Assembly (NCBI RefSeq): GCF_904066215.1
Contig: NZ_LR880474.1
Location: 3,286,001 to 3,350,000 of the forward strand
Source: Microbacterium sp. Nx66
Lineage (GTDB): Bacteria; Actinomycetota; Actinomycetes; Actinomycetales; Microbacteriaceae
Direction: 5' to 3'
Length of the DNA stretch: 64,000 nucleotides
Made by a program: the position numbers and the translations under genes. The notes under the pieces are model-generated. The model was given only the letters and a program-made list of their open reading frames with translations. It searched no databases and was not told the DNA's origin. Shown one piece after another: positions 51,518 to 60,801 of this stretch. Numbering within the stretch: the first letter of the stretch is position 1; each line of letters opens with the position of its first letter.

Positions 51518-51551
51518 GCCGAAATGCCGGTCCACGCCCGTCGATTTCGGC
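51518..51551. promoter_or_regulatory. inverted repeat upstream of amino acid permease
   Basis: GCCGAAAT and ATTTCGGC, perfect 8-bp arms 18 nt apart, just upstream of the probable -10 TACTCT (51570-51575) for the permease. Candidate operator; no regulator is encoded next to it. Confidence 0.4.
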
Positions 51552-51607
51552 CTGGCACATCCCGGTGGTTACTCTGCATCAGTCGACGACGACCGGAGGA
51601 GAAGAGC

Positions 51608-53071
51608 GTGACGAAGCAAGACACGGGGACCATCCGCCAGGGGCAGACCGGAGCCGGAGGCGAGGAGCACCTGCGGCGCGCGCTCAGCAATCGGCACATC
51701 CAGCTGCTCGCGATCGGCGGGGCGATCGGCACGGGCCTGTTCATGGGCAGCGGCAAGACGATCTCGGTCGCCGGCCCCTCCGTGATCTTCGTCTACATGA
51801 TCATCGGGTTCATGCTGTTCTTCGTCATGCGGGCGATGGGTGAGCTGCTGCTGTCGAACCTCAAGTACAAGTCGTTCAGCGACTTCGCGAGCGACCTCCT
51901 CGGCCCCTGGGCGGGCTTCTTCACCGGCTGGACGTACTGGTTCTGCTGGGTGGTCACGGGCGTGGCCGACGTGATCGCGATCGCCGGGTACACCGACGCC
52001 CTGATCCCCGGCGTCCCGCTGTGGATCCCGGGTCTCCTCGTGGTCGTGATCCTCCTGGCGCTCAACCTGCCCACCGTCGCCGCCTTCGGCGAGATGGAGT
52101 TCTGGTTCGCACTCATCAAGATCGTCGCGATCGTGGCGCTCATCGTCACCGGTCTCGTCATGATCCTCACCGGCTTCTCCCACGACGCCGGCACCGCGAG
52201 CTTCTCGAACCTGTGGGAGCACGGCGGCATGTTCCCGCACGGCTTCCTCGGATTCGTCGCCGGCTTCCAGATCGCGGTGTTCGCGTTCGTCGGGATCGAG
52301 CTCGTCGGCACCGCCGCCGCGGAGACCAAGGACCCGGAGCGCAACCTCCCGAAGGCCATCAACGCCATCCCGATCCGGGTCCTGCTGTTCTACGTGGGCG
52401 CGCTCATCATCCTCATGGCCGTCACGCCGTGGACCGAGTACGTCGCCGGTGAGAGCCCCTTCATCGCGATGTTCGCCCTCGCCGGACTCGGCATCGCCGC
52501 CACCGTCGTCAACCTCGTGGTGCTCACCTCGGCGATGTCCAGCGCGAACTCCGGCATCTACTCCACGTCGCGCATGGTGTTCGGCCTGGCGCAGGACGGC
52601 GACGCCCCCCGGTTCTTCGGCCGGCTCTCCAAGCGCCGCGTGCCGCAGAACGCGCTGTTCCTGTCCTGCATCCTGCTGCTGTCCGGCGTCGTGCTGCTCT
52701 ACGCGGGCAAGGACATCGGCACGGCGTTCGAGATGGTCACCACCGTGTCGGCCGTGTGCTTCATGTTCGTGTGGACGATCTTCCTCTGCAGCTACCTCGT
52801 GTACCGGCGCCGGCGTCCGGAGAAGGCGGCGACCTCGGCGTTCAAGATGCCGGGCGGCGTGTTCATGGTGTTCGTCGTGCTCGCGTTCTTCCTGTTCATC
52901 CTCTGGGCGCTGACCACCCAGCCGGACACCCTGATCGCGCTGCTCGTGACGCCGATCTGGTTCGCGATCCTCATCGTGGCGTGGCTGTTCGTCCGGAAGT
53001 CGCCGCACCACCTGGAGCGTCACGCCGCGCACATCGCCTACCTGCGCGACGACACGATCCCGGCCGACTGA
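51608..53071 (+). CDS. amino acid permease (CycA/AnsP group)
   Basis: 487 residues, twelve helices, amino acid transporter family. N-terminal signature L-S-N-R-H-I-Q-L-L-A-I-G-G-A-I-G-T-G-L-F (30-49), as in D-serine/D-alanine/glycine and aspartate/asparagine carriers. GTG start with GGAGGAG ahead. Imports an amino acid by proton symport; substrate not defined. Confidence 0.92.
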   Translation: MTKQDTGTIRQGQTGAGGEEHLRRALSNRHIQLLAIGGAIGTGLFMGSGKTISVAGPSVIFVYMIIGFMLFFVMRAMGELLLSNLKYKSFSDFASDLLGPWAGFFTGWTYWFCWVVTGVADVIAIAGYTDALIPGVPLWIPGLLVVVILLALNLPTVAAFGEMEFWFALIKIVAIVALIVTGLVMILTGFSHDAGTASFSNLWEHGGMFPHGFLGFVAGFQIAVFAFVGIELVGTAAAETKDPERNLPKAINAIPIRVLLFYVGALIILMAVTPWTEYVAGESPFIAMFALAGLGIAATVVNLVVLTSAMSSANSGIYSTSRMVFGLAQDGDAPRFFGRLSKRRVPQNALFLSCILLLSGVVLLYAGKDIGTAFEMVTTVSAVCFMFVWTIFLCSYLVYRRRRPEKAATSAFKMPGGVFMVFVVLAFFLFILWALTTQPDTLIALLVTPIWFAILIVAWLFVRKSPHHLERHAAHIAYLRDDTIPAD

Positions 53072-53075
53072 GGCG

Positions 53076-53528
53076 TCAGGCCACCGACTCGAGGGTCGCG
53101 GGCCCGGTGGCCGCGACCTTCGGCGCGAAGACACGAGGGCGGAGCGCGAGGAACAGCAGCACCATGCCGGCGGCGAGCAGCATGTGCCCGACGCCCGCGA
53201 TGCCGGCGATCATCTTCGTGGAGTCCTGCCCGAGCACCGTGAGGCAGCCGTGCCAGACGAGCATCGCGGAGGTCAGCACGAGACCGGCGGTGTAGGTCCA
53301 GAAGAACCAGCCGAACAGGCGGCTCTCGGAGAGCGCGAATGCCTTCTCCAAGAGCATCACCACGAGGAAGACGACGAAGCCCAGCACGAGCAGATGCGTG
53401 TGCACGAGTCCGAGCTGCGTCGGCGCCCCCTCGGGGAAGCCGTTGATCTTGGTGAACTCGCGGTAGAAGAGTCCGGAGGCGACGCCCACCAGCATGGAGG
53501 CGAACGCGGCGGTGAAGAGCCTGCGCAT
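53076..53528 (-). CDS. DUF2871 membrane protein
   Basis: 150 residues, four membrane helices with conserved His in H-T-H-L-L and H-M-L, matching the DUF2871 family. Possibly heme- or metal-linked, but no function is established. ATG 53528 with AAAGGACTCCC. Confidence 0.85.
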   Translation of the reverse strand: MRRLFTAAFASMLVGVASGLFYREFTKINGFPEGAPTQLGLVHTHLLVLGFVVFLVVMLLEKAFALSESRLFGWFFWTYTAGLVLTSAMLVWHGCLTVLGQDSTKMIAGIAGVGHMLLAAGMVLLFLALRPRVFAPKVAATGPATLESVA

Positions 53529-53606
53529 GGGAGTCCTTTCTGTCTGCCTCCAGCCTCGCCGGGGAGCCGTCGCCGCGGATCCATCGAACGGTGGAGACCG
53601 CGGGCG

Positions 53607-54230
53607 TCAGAGCAGACCGGACTCCCTGGCGATCGCGACCGCCTTCGCGCGGCTGTCGGCCCCGAGCTTCTCGAAGACGTGCACGAGGTGGGTCTTCACC
53701 GTCGCCTCCGTGACGAACAGCGCCTTCGCGATCTCCCGGTTGGAGGCCCCGGTGTCGAGCAGCCGCAGCACGTCGAGCTCGCGCCCCGTGAGCTGCACCC
53801 GCGGGGCACGGAGGGCCCGCCCGACGCGCGCCGTGAGCTCCGGCGTCAGCGCCTGCCCGCCCGACGCGGCCTGTCGCACGGCACGGACGATGTCCTCCGG
53901 GTCGATGTCCTTGAGCAGATACCCCGCCGCCCCCGCCTCGATCGCGCCGAGGATCTGGGCGTCGCGGTCGAACGTGGTGAGGATGAGCACCGCCGGCGCC
54001 GGGTCGAGCGCCCGGAGCGCCGCCGTCGTCTGCACGCCGTCCATCCCCGCCCCCAGACGCAGATCGCAGAGCACGACGTCGGGACGCAGGTGCCGCGCGA
54101 GCACGACCGCCTCCTCCCCCGACGCCGCCTCGCCCACGACCTCGGCGTCGTCGCGGCGGTCGAACAGCGAACGCACGCCGGCCCGCACGATCGGGTGATC
54201 GTCGACGAGGAGGATGCGCACCGGGGTCAC
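53607..54230 (-). CDS. NarL/LuxR-type response regulator
   Basis: 207 residues. Receiver domain with phospho-acceptor Asp56 (V-L-C-D-L-R-L) and the Lys of Y-L-L-K-D, then a LuxR-type HTH (about 142-205). Partner of the overlapping histidine kinase. Targets unknown. Confidence 0.95.
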   Translation of the reverse strand: MTPVRILLVDDHPIVRAGVRSLFDRRDDAEVVGEAASGEEAVVLARHLRPDVVLCDLRLGAGMDGVQTTAALRALDPAPAVLILTTFDRDAQILGAIEAGAAGYLLKDIDPEDIVRAVRQAASGGQALTPELTARVGRALRAPRVQLTGRELDVLRLLDTGASNREIAKALFVTEATVKTHLVHVFEKLGADSRAKAVAIARESGLL

Positions 54231-55471
54231 GACCGTCCTCCGAGCGGCAGGTGGGCGGAGAGCGCGGTGCCGTCGCCGGGGGCGCTCTCCACGTCGAGAC
54301 CGCCGCCGAGCTCGCGCAGTCGGGCGCGCATCGCCCGCAGACCGTAGCCGCCGCCGGGCCCCGCCGACTCCAGCCGGGACGGATCGAAGCCGCGGCCGTC
54401 GTCGACCACGTCCAGCCGCACGGCGTCGCCGGCGTCCGCGAGGGTCACCACCACCCGGGTCGCGGCGGCATGGCTGCGCACGTTGGCGAGTGCGGACTGC
54501 GCCGTCCGCAGCAGGGCGACCTCGGCGTCGAGGCCGAGTGCGGGGAGTTCCTCGTCGGCGTGGAGGGTGGCCGCGATCCCGGTCTCGGCGGTCAGGCGCT
54601 CGAGCATCCGGGCGAGGGCGTCGCTCAACGCGGAACCGTCGAGCTCGGCGGGCATGAGGTCGTCCACGATGCGGCGGGCGTCGGCGAGCCCTTCCGCGGC
54701 GAGCGCCCCGATCTGCCCGAGCGCCTGCTCCCGACCGTCCTCGTGCTCGGCCGCCGACCGCGCCAGCAGGACGATGGACGACAGGCTCTGGGCGACCGTG
54801 TCGTGGATGTCGCGGGACACCCTGGTGCGCTCGGCGGCGGCGCCGGACTCACGCTGGGTCCGGGCGAGCTCGTCCTGGAGGGCCGCCATCTCCTGCTGCG
54901 TCGCGACGAGGGAGGCGATGAGCCGCCGCCGCTCGCGCCCGTCGCGGACCAGTTCCAGGTAGCCGCGGGAGATCCCGAGGGCGAAAATGCCGCCCACGAG
55001 CGGTCCGATGACGTTCGCGTAGGTGGTCGTCCCGGTGTGCAGCAGCGGCGCGACGATCACGACGGCGAGGACGAGGAGGCTCAGCGGTACGGCCCATCGC
55101 AGCCGCAACAGGAAGCCGGCGAGCAACCACAGCGAGAACGCGAGCCAGACGAATTCCGGCGACAGCGCCACCGCCCCCAGCCAGATGGCCGTGAGCCCCA
55201 GCAGCCAGCCGGCGGCGAGCGCGCGGTCGTCCGTGCGGGAGGAGAGCAGGAGTCCGCCGCCGTACCAGCCGAGGAAGGCGAGGGCGGTCGCGAGCAGCCA
55301 CGGCACCGGGACCCCGTCGGCGAGGGAGCGCACGACGCCGACGACGGTGAGCACGACCGTGATGACGGCCTGCCCGATCCGGAGCGACGTGACCAGGCGC
55401 CCCCAGGAGCGCGTGCGTGCTCCCGTCCGCCCTCCGGGGAGGTCGGGCTCGGCGGTGTCTCCGGTCGGCAT
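54227..55471 (-). CDS. two-component sensor histidine kinase (HisKA_3)
   Basis: 414 residues, five or six membrane helices (about 35-170), a dimerisation segment with phosphorylated His223 in S-R-D-I-H-D-T-V, and an ATPase domain with V-D-D-G-R-G-F-D. Stop overlaps the response-regulator start by four bases. ATG 55471; GAGAAT lies 6 nt upstream. Signal unknown; the lack of an extracellular domain suggests a membrane signal. Confidence 0.93.
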   Translation of the reverse strand: MPTGDTAEPDLPGGRTGARTRSWGRLVTSLRIGQAVITVVLTVVGVVRSLADGVPVPWLLATALAFLGWYGGGLLLSSRTDDRALAAGWLLGLTAIWLGAVALSPEFVWLAFSLWLLAGFLLRLRWAVPLSLLVLAVVIVAPLLHTGTTTYANVIGPLVGGIFALGISRGYLELVRDGRERRRLIASLVATQQEMAALQDELARTQRESGAAAERTRVSRDIHDTVAQSLSSIVLLARSAAEHEDGREQALGQIGALAAEGLADARRIVDDLMPAELDGSALSDALARMLERLTAETGIAATLHADEELPALGLDAEVALLRTAQSALANVRSHAAATRVVVTLADAGDAVRLDVVDDGRGFDPSRLESAGPGGGYGLRAMRARLRELGGGLDVESAPGDGTALSAHLPLGGRS

Positions 55472-55526
55472 GCTGACATTCTCGTCCGCCGGGCCACAGT
55501 CCGCCTCCATCGTTCGGTCGAGCCGG

Positions 55527-55585
55527 TTCGAATCGCGCGATTGGCGGCATCCGGCCCGGATTTGGGACCAATCAGGCGATTCGAA
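55527..55585 (+). repeat. 59-bp palindromic repeat, copy c
   Basis: Third copy, with perfect 9-bp ends TTCGAATCG / CGATTCGAA. It lies between the kinase gene and yigZ, its end only 6 nt from the yigZ -10 TATCGT (55592-55597), so it occupies the -35 region. Confidence 0.88.
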
Positions 55586-55604
55586 CGGAGGTATCGTGGG
55601 GCCG

Positions 55605-56258
55605 ATGTCGACACCGCACCCGTTCCCGGCGACGATCGCGGCGGCCGTCGACCACGCGCTCGTCATCCGGAAGTCGCGCTTCCTCACGCACGTCGCGCCG
55701 GTGTCGACGGTGGCCGAGGCGGAGGCCGTCATCGCGACGATCCGGAAGCGCGCCTGGGACGCGAACCACAACTGCACCGCGATGGTGACCGGCCTGCACG
55801 CGGATCAGGCGCGGTCCTCGGATGACGGCGAGCCCTCCGGCACGGCCGGCGTCCCGATGCTCGAGGTCCTGCGGCGTCGCGGCCTCACGGATGTCGTGGC
55901 GGTGGTGACCCGGTACTTCGGCGGGGTGAAGCTCGGGGCGGGCGGCCTCATCCGCGCCTACTCCACCGCCGTGTCCGAGACGCTCGATCGTGCTTCACTC
56001 GTCCGTCGCGAGGCGCTCACCCAGGCGACCGTCGAGGTCCCGCACGCCGACGCCGGCCGCTACGACAACCTGCTCCGCGACTGGGCGGCGTCGCACGGGG
56101 CCACGCTCGGCACTCCGACCTACGGGGCCTCCGCGCACCTCGAGCTGTGGGTGCCCGCCGCCGCGCTGCCGCGTCTGACCGCCGACCTCGCCGCCGCGTC
56201 CGGGGGCGCCGTCGCCCCGGTGGCCGGGATCGAGCGGATCGTCGACGTCGCGGACTGA
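55605..56258 (+). CDS. YigZ/IMPACT family protein
   Basis: 217 residues. N-terminal UPF0029 (IMPACT) domain with S-R-F, D-G-E-P-S-G-T-A-G-x-P (about 74-84) and V-V-T-R-Y-F-G-G-x-K-L-G-x-G-G-L; C-terminal DUF1949 domain. Linked in other organisms to translation stress. Leaderless start (TATCGT, 7 nt). Confidence 0.93.
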   Translation: MSTPHPFPATIAAAVDHALVIRKSRFLTHVAPVSTVAEAEAVIATIRKRAWDANHNCTAMVTGLHADQARSSDDGEPSGTAGVPMLEVLRRRGLTDVVAVVTRYFGGVKLGAGGLIRAYSTAVSETLDRASLVRREALTQATVEVPHADAGRYDNLLRDWAASHGATLGTPTYGASAHLELWVPAAALPRLTADLAAASGGAVAPVAGIERIVDVAD

Positions 56259-56322
56259 GGCTCCCGGCGGCCGCACACCGTCCGCCGGATATCCTGGACG
56301 CCGCGGTCGCGGAAGGAGAGCG

Positions 56323-57240
56323 ATGTTCGACAGTCCGCTCTCGGCCTCGCCGTACGAGGTCCTCGGCGTGGATCCGGCCGTCGACGACGCCGAGCTCCGG
56401 CGGGCGTATCGGCTGCGGCTGCGGCAGACCCACCCCGACACCGGCGGCGACGCGGCCGTGTTCATCCAGGTCCAGCGCGCCTGGGAGCTCATCGGTACTG
56501 CGGAGGACCGTGCCGCGTACGACCGCCGCGCGGGCCTGACCGACGACGGCGGCGAGTGGAGCGGCTGGCGCCCCCAGACCGTGCGCACCGACACCCGGCC
56601 GCGCGCCCGCTCCTACGGACACCCCGGGGGCTGGCGGCGAGAGCGCTACCTCTCCCTCATCCGCGAGTGGGCGGGCCACGGGGTCGAGGTCCCCGATCCG
56701 TACGCCCCGGCTCTGGTCCGTGCGGCCCCGCGCGAACTCCGGCGGCTGCTCGCCGATGCGCTCGCGGAGGAGGCCACGGCCCGCACGGTCTCCGACCTCG
56801 GCATGGGCTTCACGGTCTGGCACGACGTCGCCGCCGGGCAGACCCCGGAGGACAAGCTCGACCACGTCGTGCTCAGTCCCTCCGGCCTCTACGGCATCAT
56901 GTCCGAGGACTTCGGCGGGGTCGTGGGCTTCCGCCGCGGTGAGATCACCGGTCCGAGCCTCGGCACCCGCGCCCCGGTCACGGCGGCTCTCGCCCGGATG
57001 CGCGCGGTGGCGAAGGCCGCGAAGGTGAAGTTCGGCGGCGCGATCGTGGTGCTCCCCGACGACGACCTCGCCCAGGCCGTCACGCCGCTCGGCAGCAGTC
57101 GCGGCGTCCCGGTCGTGGTGGTCCGACGCAGCGCGCTGGCGATGGTGCTGCGGCAGGGCGTCCCCGGGGCGCGGGCCATCGGCGGCAACGAGCTGTTCGA
57201 TGTCCGCACCCGTCTCCAGCAGACGGTCCGCTTCGTCTGA
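56323..57240 (+). CDS. DnaJ-domain protein
   Basis: 305 residues. J domain at 8-55 with H37-P-D39 (T-H-P-D-T-G-G) intact, so it can stimulate Hsp70. The remaining 245 residues form an alpha/beta domain with a nuclease-like or NERD-like appearance (V-V-L-S-P-S-G-L-Y-G-I) of uncertain role. ATG preceded by GGAAGGAGAGCG. Confidence 0.88.
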   Translation: MFDSPLSASPYEVLGVDPAVDDAELRRAYRLRLRQTHPDTGGDAAVFIQVQRAWELIGTAEDRAAYDRRAGLTDDGGEWSGWRPQTVRTDTRPRARSYGHPGGWRRERYLSLIREWAGHGVEVPDPYAPALVRAAPRELRRLLADALAEEATARTVSDLGMGFTVWHDVAAGQTPEDKLDHVVLSPSGLYGIMSEDFGGVVGFRRGEITGPSLGTRAPVTAALARMRAVAKAAKVKFGGAIVVLPDDDLAQAVTPLGSSRGVPVVVVRRSALAMVLRQGVPGARAIGGNELFDVRTRLQQTVRFV

Positions 57241-57272
57241 GTCCGCGACGCGCCCGGCATCCCGGCATGCTC

Positions 57273-57289
57273 TTTTGAATCACTCAAAA
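57273..57289 (+). promoter_or_regulatory. Fur/CatR-type operator
   Basis: TTTTGA-ATCAC-TCAAAA, perfect 6-5-6 palindrome covering the -35 position of the catR promoter (-10 TAGAGT at 57296-57301). Expected autorepression site of the peroxide-sensing Fur protein encoded next. Confidence 0.72.
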
Positions 57290-57308
57290 CACGTGTAGAG
57301 TCGGAGGC

Positions 57309-57728
57309 ATGGAGACGGAACTCGACTCGGCGTTGCGCGACGCCGGGCTGCGTGCGACTGCGGGCCGCGTCGCCGTCCTCGAGGCTCTCGGCTCCATGGC
57401 CCACACGGATGCGGAGCGGGTCTACCGCGCCGTGTCCGACGTGCTTCCGACCACGTCGATCCAGTCGGTGCACAACATCCTCGCGGACCTGACGACGGCG
57501 GGCCTCATCCGCCGGATCGAACCGGCAGGATCCGCGGCGCTGTACGAACGGCGCATCGACGACAACCACCACCACATCGTCTGCACCTCCTGCGGTGCGG
57601 TCGGCGATGTGGACTGCGTCGTCGGCGAGGCGCCGTGTCTCACCCCGTCCTCGACGGGGGGCTTCACCGTGCAGACAGCTGAAGTCACCTTCTGGGGCCT
57701 CTGCCCCAGCTGCCAGAACGCCGCGTAG
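57309..57728 (+). CDS. catR: Fur-family peroxide regulator (CatR/FurA-like)
   Basis: 139 residues. Winged helix (10-78) and metal domain with N-H-H-H-H-type N-H-H-H (86-89) and C-T-S-C...C-P-S-C zinc site. Placed directly before a monofunctional catalase, as CatR before CatA in Streptomyces. Senses H2O2 through iron-catalysed oxidation (family knowledge). TAGAGT 7 nt upstream, plus GGAGG. Confidence 0.9.
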   Translation: METELDSALRDAGLRATAGRVAVLEALGSMAHTDAERVYRAVSDVLPTTSIQSVHNILADLTTAGLIRRIEPAGSAALYERRIDDNHHHIVCTSCGAVGDVDCVVGEAPCLTPSSTGGFTVQTAEVTFWGLCPSCQNAA

Positions 57729-57792
57729 GCGCATCCACCGATCCCCTCCCCGAGGGTCCGTTCGGCATGTCCGCGCGGAGAAGGAGAAGACC

Positions 57793-59262
57793 ATGACCAA
57801 CCCCACCGACGCGGGCCGTCCGGCCACGACGACGCAGGCCGGAGCGCCGATCGCGAGCGACACCCATTCGCTGACCGTGGGCCCCGACGGCCCCACCGCG
57901 CTGCACGACCACTACCTGGTCGAGAAGCTCGCCTCCTTCAACCGCGAGCGCGTGCCGGAGCGCAACCCGCACGCCAAGGGCGGCGGCGCGTTCGGCGAGT
58001 TCGTCGTCACCGAGGACGTCTCGAAGTACACCCGCGCGGCCGTGTTCCAGCCGGGCGCCACCTCGGAGACCCTCCTCCGCTTCTCCTCCGTCGCCGGTGA
58101 GCAGGGCTCCCCCGACACCTGGCGCGACGTGCGCGGGTTCTCGCTGCGCTTCTACACGACCGAGGGCAACCTCGACATCGTCGGCAACAACACCCCGACG
58201 TTCTTCCTCCGCGACGCCATCAAGTTCCCCGACTTCATCCACTCGCAGAAGCGCCTCGGCGACTCCGGCCTGCGCGACGCGGACATGCAGTGGGACTTCT
58301 GGACCCTCTCGCCGGAGAGCGCCCACCAGGTCACCTACCTCATGGGCGAGCGCGGCCTCCCCCGCAGCTGGCGTCACATGAACGGCTACGGCTCGCACAC
58401 CTACTCCTGGATCAACGCCGAGGGCGAGGTGTTCTGGGTCAAGTACCACTTCATCTCCCACCAGGGCGTCGAGGCGATGAGCCCGGAGGAGGCCGAGCAG
58501 CTGGCCGGTTCCGATGCGGACCACTACCGTCGCGACCTGTTCCAGTCGATCGACGGCGGCGACTTCCCGAAGTGGGACCTGTACGTGCAGATCATGCCGT
58601 ACGACGAGGCCAAGGACTACCGCTTCAACCCCTTCGACCTCACCAAGACGATCTCGAAGAAGGACTACCCGCGCATCAAGGTCGGCACGCTGACCCTGAA
58701 CCGCAACCCGGAGAACTTCTTCGCGCAGATCGAGCAGGCCGGCTTCGCGCCGGGGAACCAGGTGCCCGGTACCGGCATCTCCCCCGACAAGATGCTCATG
58801 GGCCGGATGTTCGCCTATCCGGACGCCCAGCGGCACCGCATCGGCGCGAACTACAACCAGCTGCCGGTGAACCAGCCGCACGCCGCCGAGACCCGCAACT
58901 ACCAGCACGAGGGCTCGATGCGGTACCAGTACAACGACGCCGCGCACCGCACCTACCAGCCGAACTCCTTCGGGACCCCCGGTGGCCCCGAGGCCGACCC
59001 GGCGAAGGGCATCGAGGTGAACTGGTCGGCGGACGGCGAGCTCACCCGCTCCGCCGCGACGCTGCACGCCGAGGACGACGACTTCGGTCAGGCCGGCACG
59101 CTGTACCGCGAGGTCTTCGACGGCCCGCAGCGCGCGCGCTTCCTGGAGGTGCTGACCGGTCAGGGCCGCTCGATCACGGTCGACGCCATCCGCGAGCGCT
59201 TCTTCCAGTACTGGACGAACGTCGACGCCGAGCTCGGCGCCGCTCTCCGCGACCGCGTCTGA
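57793..59262 (+). CDS. katA: monofunctional heme catalase
   Basis: 489 residues, clade 3 small-subunit catalase. Distal His60 ([11 protein letters not shown]), Asn133 and the heme Tyr342 in R-M-F-A-Y are present. Decomposes hydrogen peroxide. AAGGAGAAGACC ribosome site at 64 nt after catR, so a two-gene operon. A perfect hairpin follows. Confidence 0.96.
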   Translation: MTNPTDAGRPATTTQAGAPIASDTHSLTVGPDGPTALHDHYLVEKLASFNRERVPERNPHAKGGGAFGEFVVTEDVSKYTRAAVFQPGATSETLLRFSSVAGEQGSPDTWRDVRGFSLRFYTTEGNLDIVGNNTPTFFLRDAIKFPDFIHSQKRLGDSGLRDADMQWDFWTLSPESAHQVTYLMGERGLPRSWRHMNGYGSHTYSWINAEGEVFWVKYHFISHQGVEAMSPEEAEQLAGSDADHYRRDLFQSIDGGDFPKWDLYVQIMPYDEAKDYRFNPFDLTKTISKKDYPRIKVGTLTLNRNPENFFAQIEQAGFAPGNQVPGTGISPDKMLMGRMFAYPDAQRHRIGANYNQLPVNQPHAAETRNYQHEGSMRYQYNDAAHRTYQPNSFGTPGGPEADPAKGIEVNWSADGELTRSAATLHAEDDDFGQAGTLYREVFDGPQRARFLEVLTGQGRSITVDAIRERFFQYWTNVDAELGAALRDRV

Positions 59263-59264
59263 CC

Positions 59265-59342
59265 CGAGACCCCGGGTTCTCCTCGAAACCCCCTCCCCGC
59301 GACACCGCGGGGAGGGGGTTTCGGCGTGTAACCGGGGTCTCG
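59265..59342. repeat. nested GAGACCCC palindrome, copy 1 (katA terminator)
   Basis: Inner perfect 18-bp arms 59284-59301 and 59306-59323 with loop ACAC; outer arms CGAGACCCCGGGTT and AACCGGGGTCTCG. Sequence and design match 60177-60256. Acts as terminator of katA. Confidence 0.88.
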
Positions 59343-59370
59343 GCGTCGACGTCAGGGCCAAGATGGAGGG

Positions 59371-60171
59371 GTGGCTGTTTCCCTCTCCGACCTCACCGAG
59401 ATGCCCGCCCCGCAGCACGTCTACGCGGCGGACGGCACACGACTGGCGACGTACACGTGGGGCGAGCTCGATGCCCCGGTCGTGGTGACCGTGCACGGCT
59501 TCGCCTCCGGCGCGCGCGACAGCTGGGTGCTGACGGGCTGGGTGCGCGAGCTGACTAGGGCCGGGTACCGCGTGCTCGCACTCGACCAGCGGGGCCACGG
59601 GCAGAGCGACAAGCCGCATGAGTCCGACGCCTACGCCATCCGCAACCTCGTGACCGACGTCGAGACCGTCATGGACACGTACCTCGTCGACGACGCGTTC
59701 TACCTCGGCTACTCCCTCGGCGCCCGGGTGGGCTGGGAAGTGGCCCGTGAGCTCCCGCATCGGATCGGCCGGGCGGTCCTGGGCGGTGTTCCCGACGGCA
59801 TCCCCCTCGCGCGTCTCGACCTCGACCAGGTGCGCGCGTACATCGCGGACGGCACCTCGGTGGAGGACGGCACGACACAGAACTACATCGCGCTGACCGA
59901 GCGGGTGCCCGGGAACGATCTGCGTGCGCTCGTCGCGCTGGCCGAGGGGCTGCGGGGCTCCGGCACGATCGACCCCGATCCCGCGGACGCCCCGGTCGTG
60001 CCGCTGCTGTTCGCGACGGGGTCCAAGGACGCGATCATCGAGGGCTCCCGGGCACTGGCCGCGGCGGCTCCCGATGCCCGCTTCGTCGAGCTCCCGAACC
60101 GCCACCACTTCAACGCCCCCGGCTCCCGTGACTTCAAGGAGGCCGCGCTCGCGTTCTTCGCCGAGTCCTGA
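59371..60171 (+). CDS. alpha/beta hydrolase
   Basis: 266 residues. Oxyanion H-G-F-A-S-G, nucleophile Ser115 in G-Y-S-L-G, late His in R-H-H-F. Cytosolic esterase or hydrolase of unknown substrate. GTG start; a CAAGAT hexamer 6 nt upstream suggests leaderless transcription. The gene is bracketed by two copies of a nested palindrome. Confidence 0.88.
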   Translation: MAVSLSDLTEMPAPQHVYAADGTRLATYTWGELDAPVVVTVHGFASGARDSWVLTGWVRELTRAGYRVLALDQRGHGQSDKPHESDAYAIRNLVTDVETVMDTYLVDDAFYLGYSLGARVGWEVARELPHRIGRAVLGGVPDGIPLARLDLDQVRAYIADGTSVEDGTTQNYIALTERVPGNDLRALVALAEGLRGSGTIDPDPADAPVVPLLFATGSKDAIIEGSRALAAAAPDARFVELPNRHHFNAPGSRDFKEAALAFFAES

Positions 60172-60176
60172 GCCCG

Positions 60177-60256
60177 CCGAGACCCCGTCTTCGCGCCGAG
60201 ACCCCCTCCCGCACGCGTGTGCAGGAGGGGGTCTCGGCGCGAGAGCGGGGTCTCGG
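60177..60256. repeat. nested GAGACCCC palindrome, copy 2
   Basis: Inner perfect 18-bp arms 60192-60209 and 60224-60241, interior GCAC-GCGT-GTGC, outer arms CCGAGACCCCG and CGGGGTCTCGG. Lies between the convergent hydrolase and msrA, so a bidirectional terminator is likely. Confidence 0.88.
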
Positions 60257-60258
60257 GA

Positions 60259-60801
60259 TCAGGCGGTGGCGTCCTCGCGCTTCGGGAGGACCCAGCCGGC
60301 GCGGGGGAAGTGACACGTGTAGCCGTTCGGGTACTTGATCAGGTAGTCCTGGTGCTCGGGCTCGGCCTCCCAGAACGGACCGACGGGCTCGATCGTCGTG
60401 ACGGCCTTCGCCGGCCACAGGCCGGAGGCGTCGACATCGGCGATCGTGTCCCGGGCGACCTGCTCCTGCTCGGGAGTGAGCGGGAAGATCGCCGACCGGT
60501 AGCTCGACCCGATGTCGTTGCCCTGCCGGTTCAACGTCGACGGGTCGTGGATCTGGAAGAAGAACGCCAGGATGTCGCGATAGGTGGTCGCACTCGGGTC
60601 GAACACGATCTCCACGGCCTCCGCGTGACCGGGGTGGTTGCGGTAGGTCGCGTGGTCGTTCTCGCCGCCGGTGTAGCCCACGCGGGTGTCGATGACGCCG
60701 GGCTGGCGGCGGATGAGGTCTTCCATGCCCCAGAAGCAGCCGCCCGCGAGGACGGCCGTCTCGGTCCCGGGGGTGCGGGTGATGGTTCCGGTGTCGGTCA
60801 T
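60259..60801 (-). CDS. msrA: peptide methionine (S)-S-oxide reductase
   Basis: 180 residues. Catalytic Cys22 in G-G-C-F-W-G. Repairs methionine-S-sulfoxide. Start overlaps the msrB stop by four bases. Pairs with MsrB for both sulfoxide isomers. Confidence 0.96.
   Translation of the reverse strand: MTDTGTITRTPGTETAVLAGGCFWGMEDLIRRQPGVIDTRVGYTGGENDHATYRNHPGHAEAVEIVFDPSATTYRDILAFFFQIHDPSTLNRQGNDIGSSYRSAIFPLTPEQEQVARDTIADVDASGLWPAKAVTTIEPVGPFWEAEPEHQDYLIKYPNGYTCHFPRAGWVLPKREDATA

Noticed and set aside
55527..55585. TTCGAATC resembles the T-arm of a tRNA
   Set aside because: No acceptor or anticodon arms around it; the match is the end of the 59-bp repeat.
57685..60108. Very long minus-strand open frame across catalase and hydrolase genes
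   Set aside because: Runs antisense through two genes with clear families on the plus strand; high G+C leaves antisense frames open.
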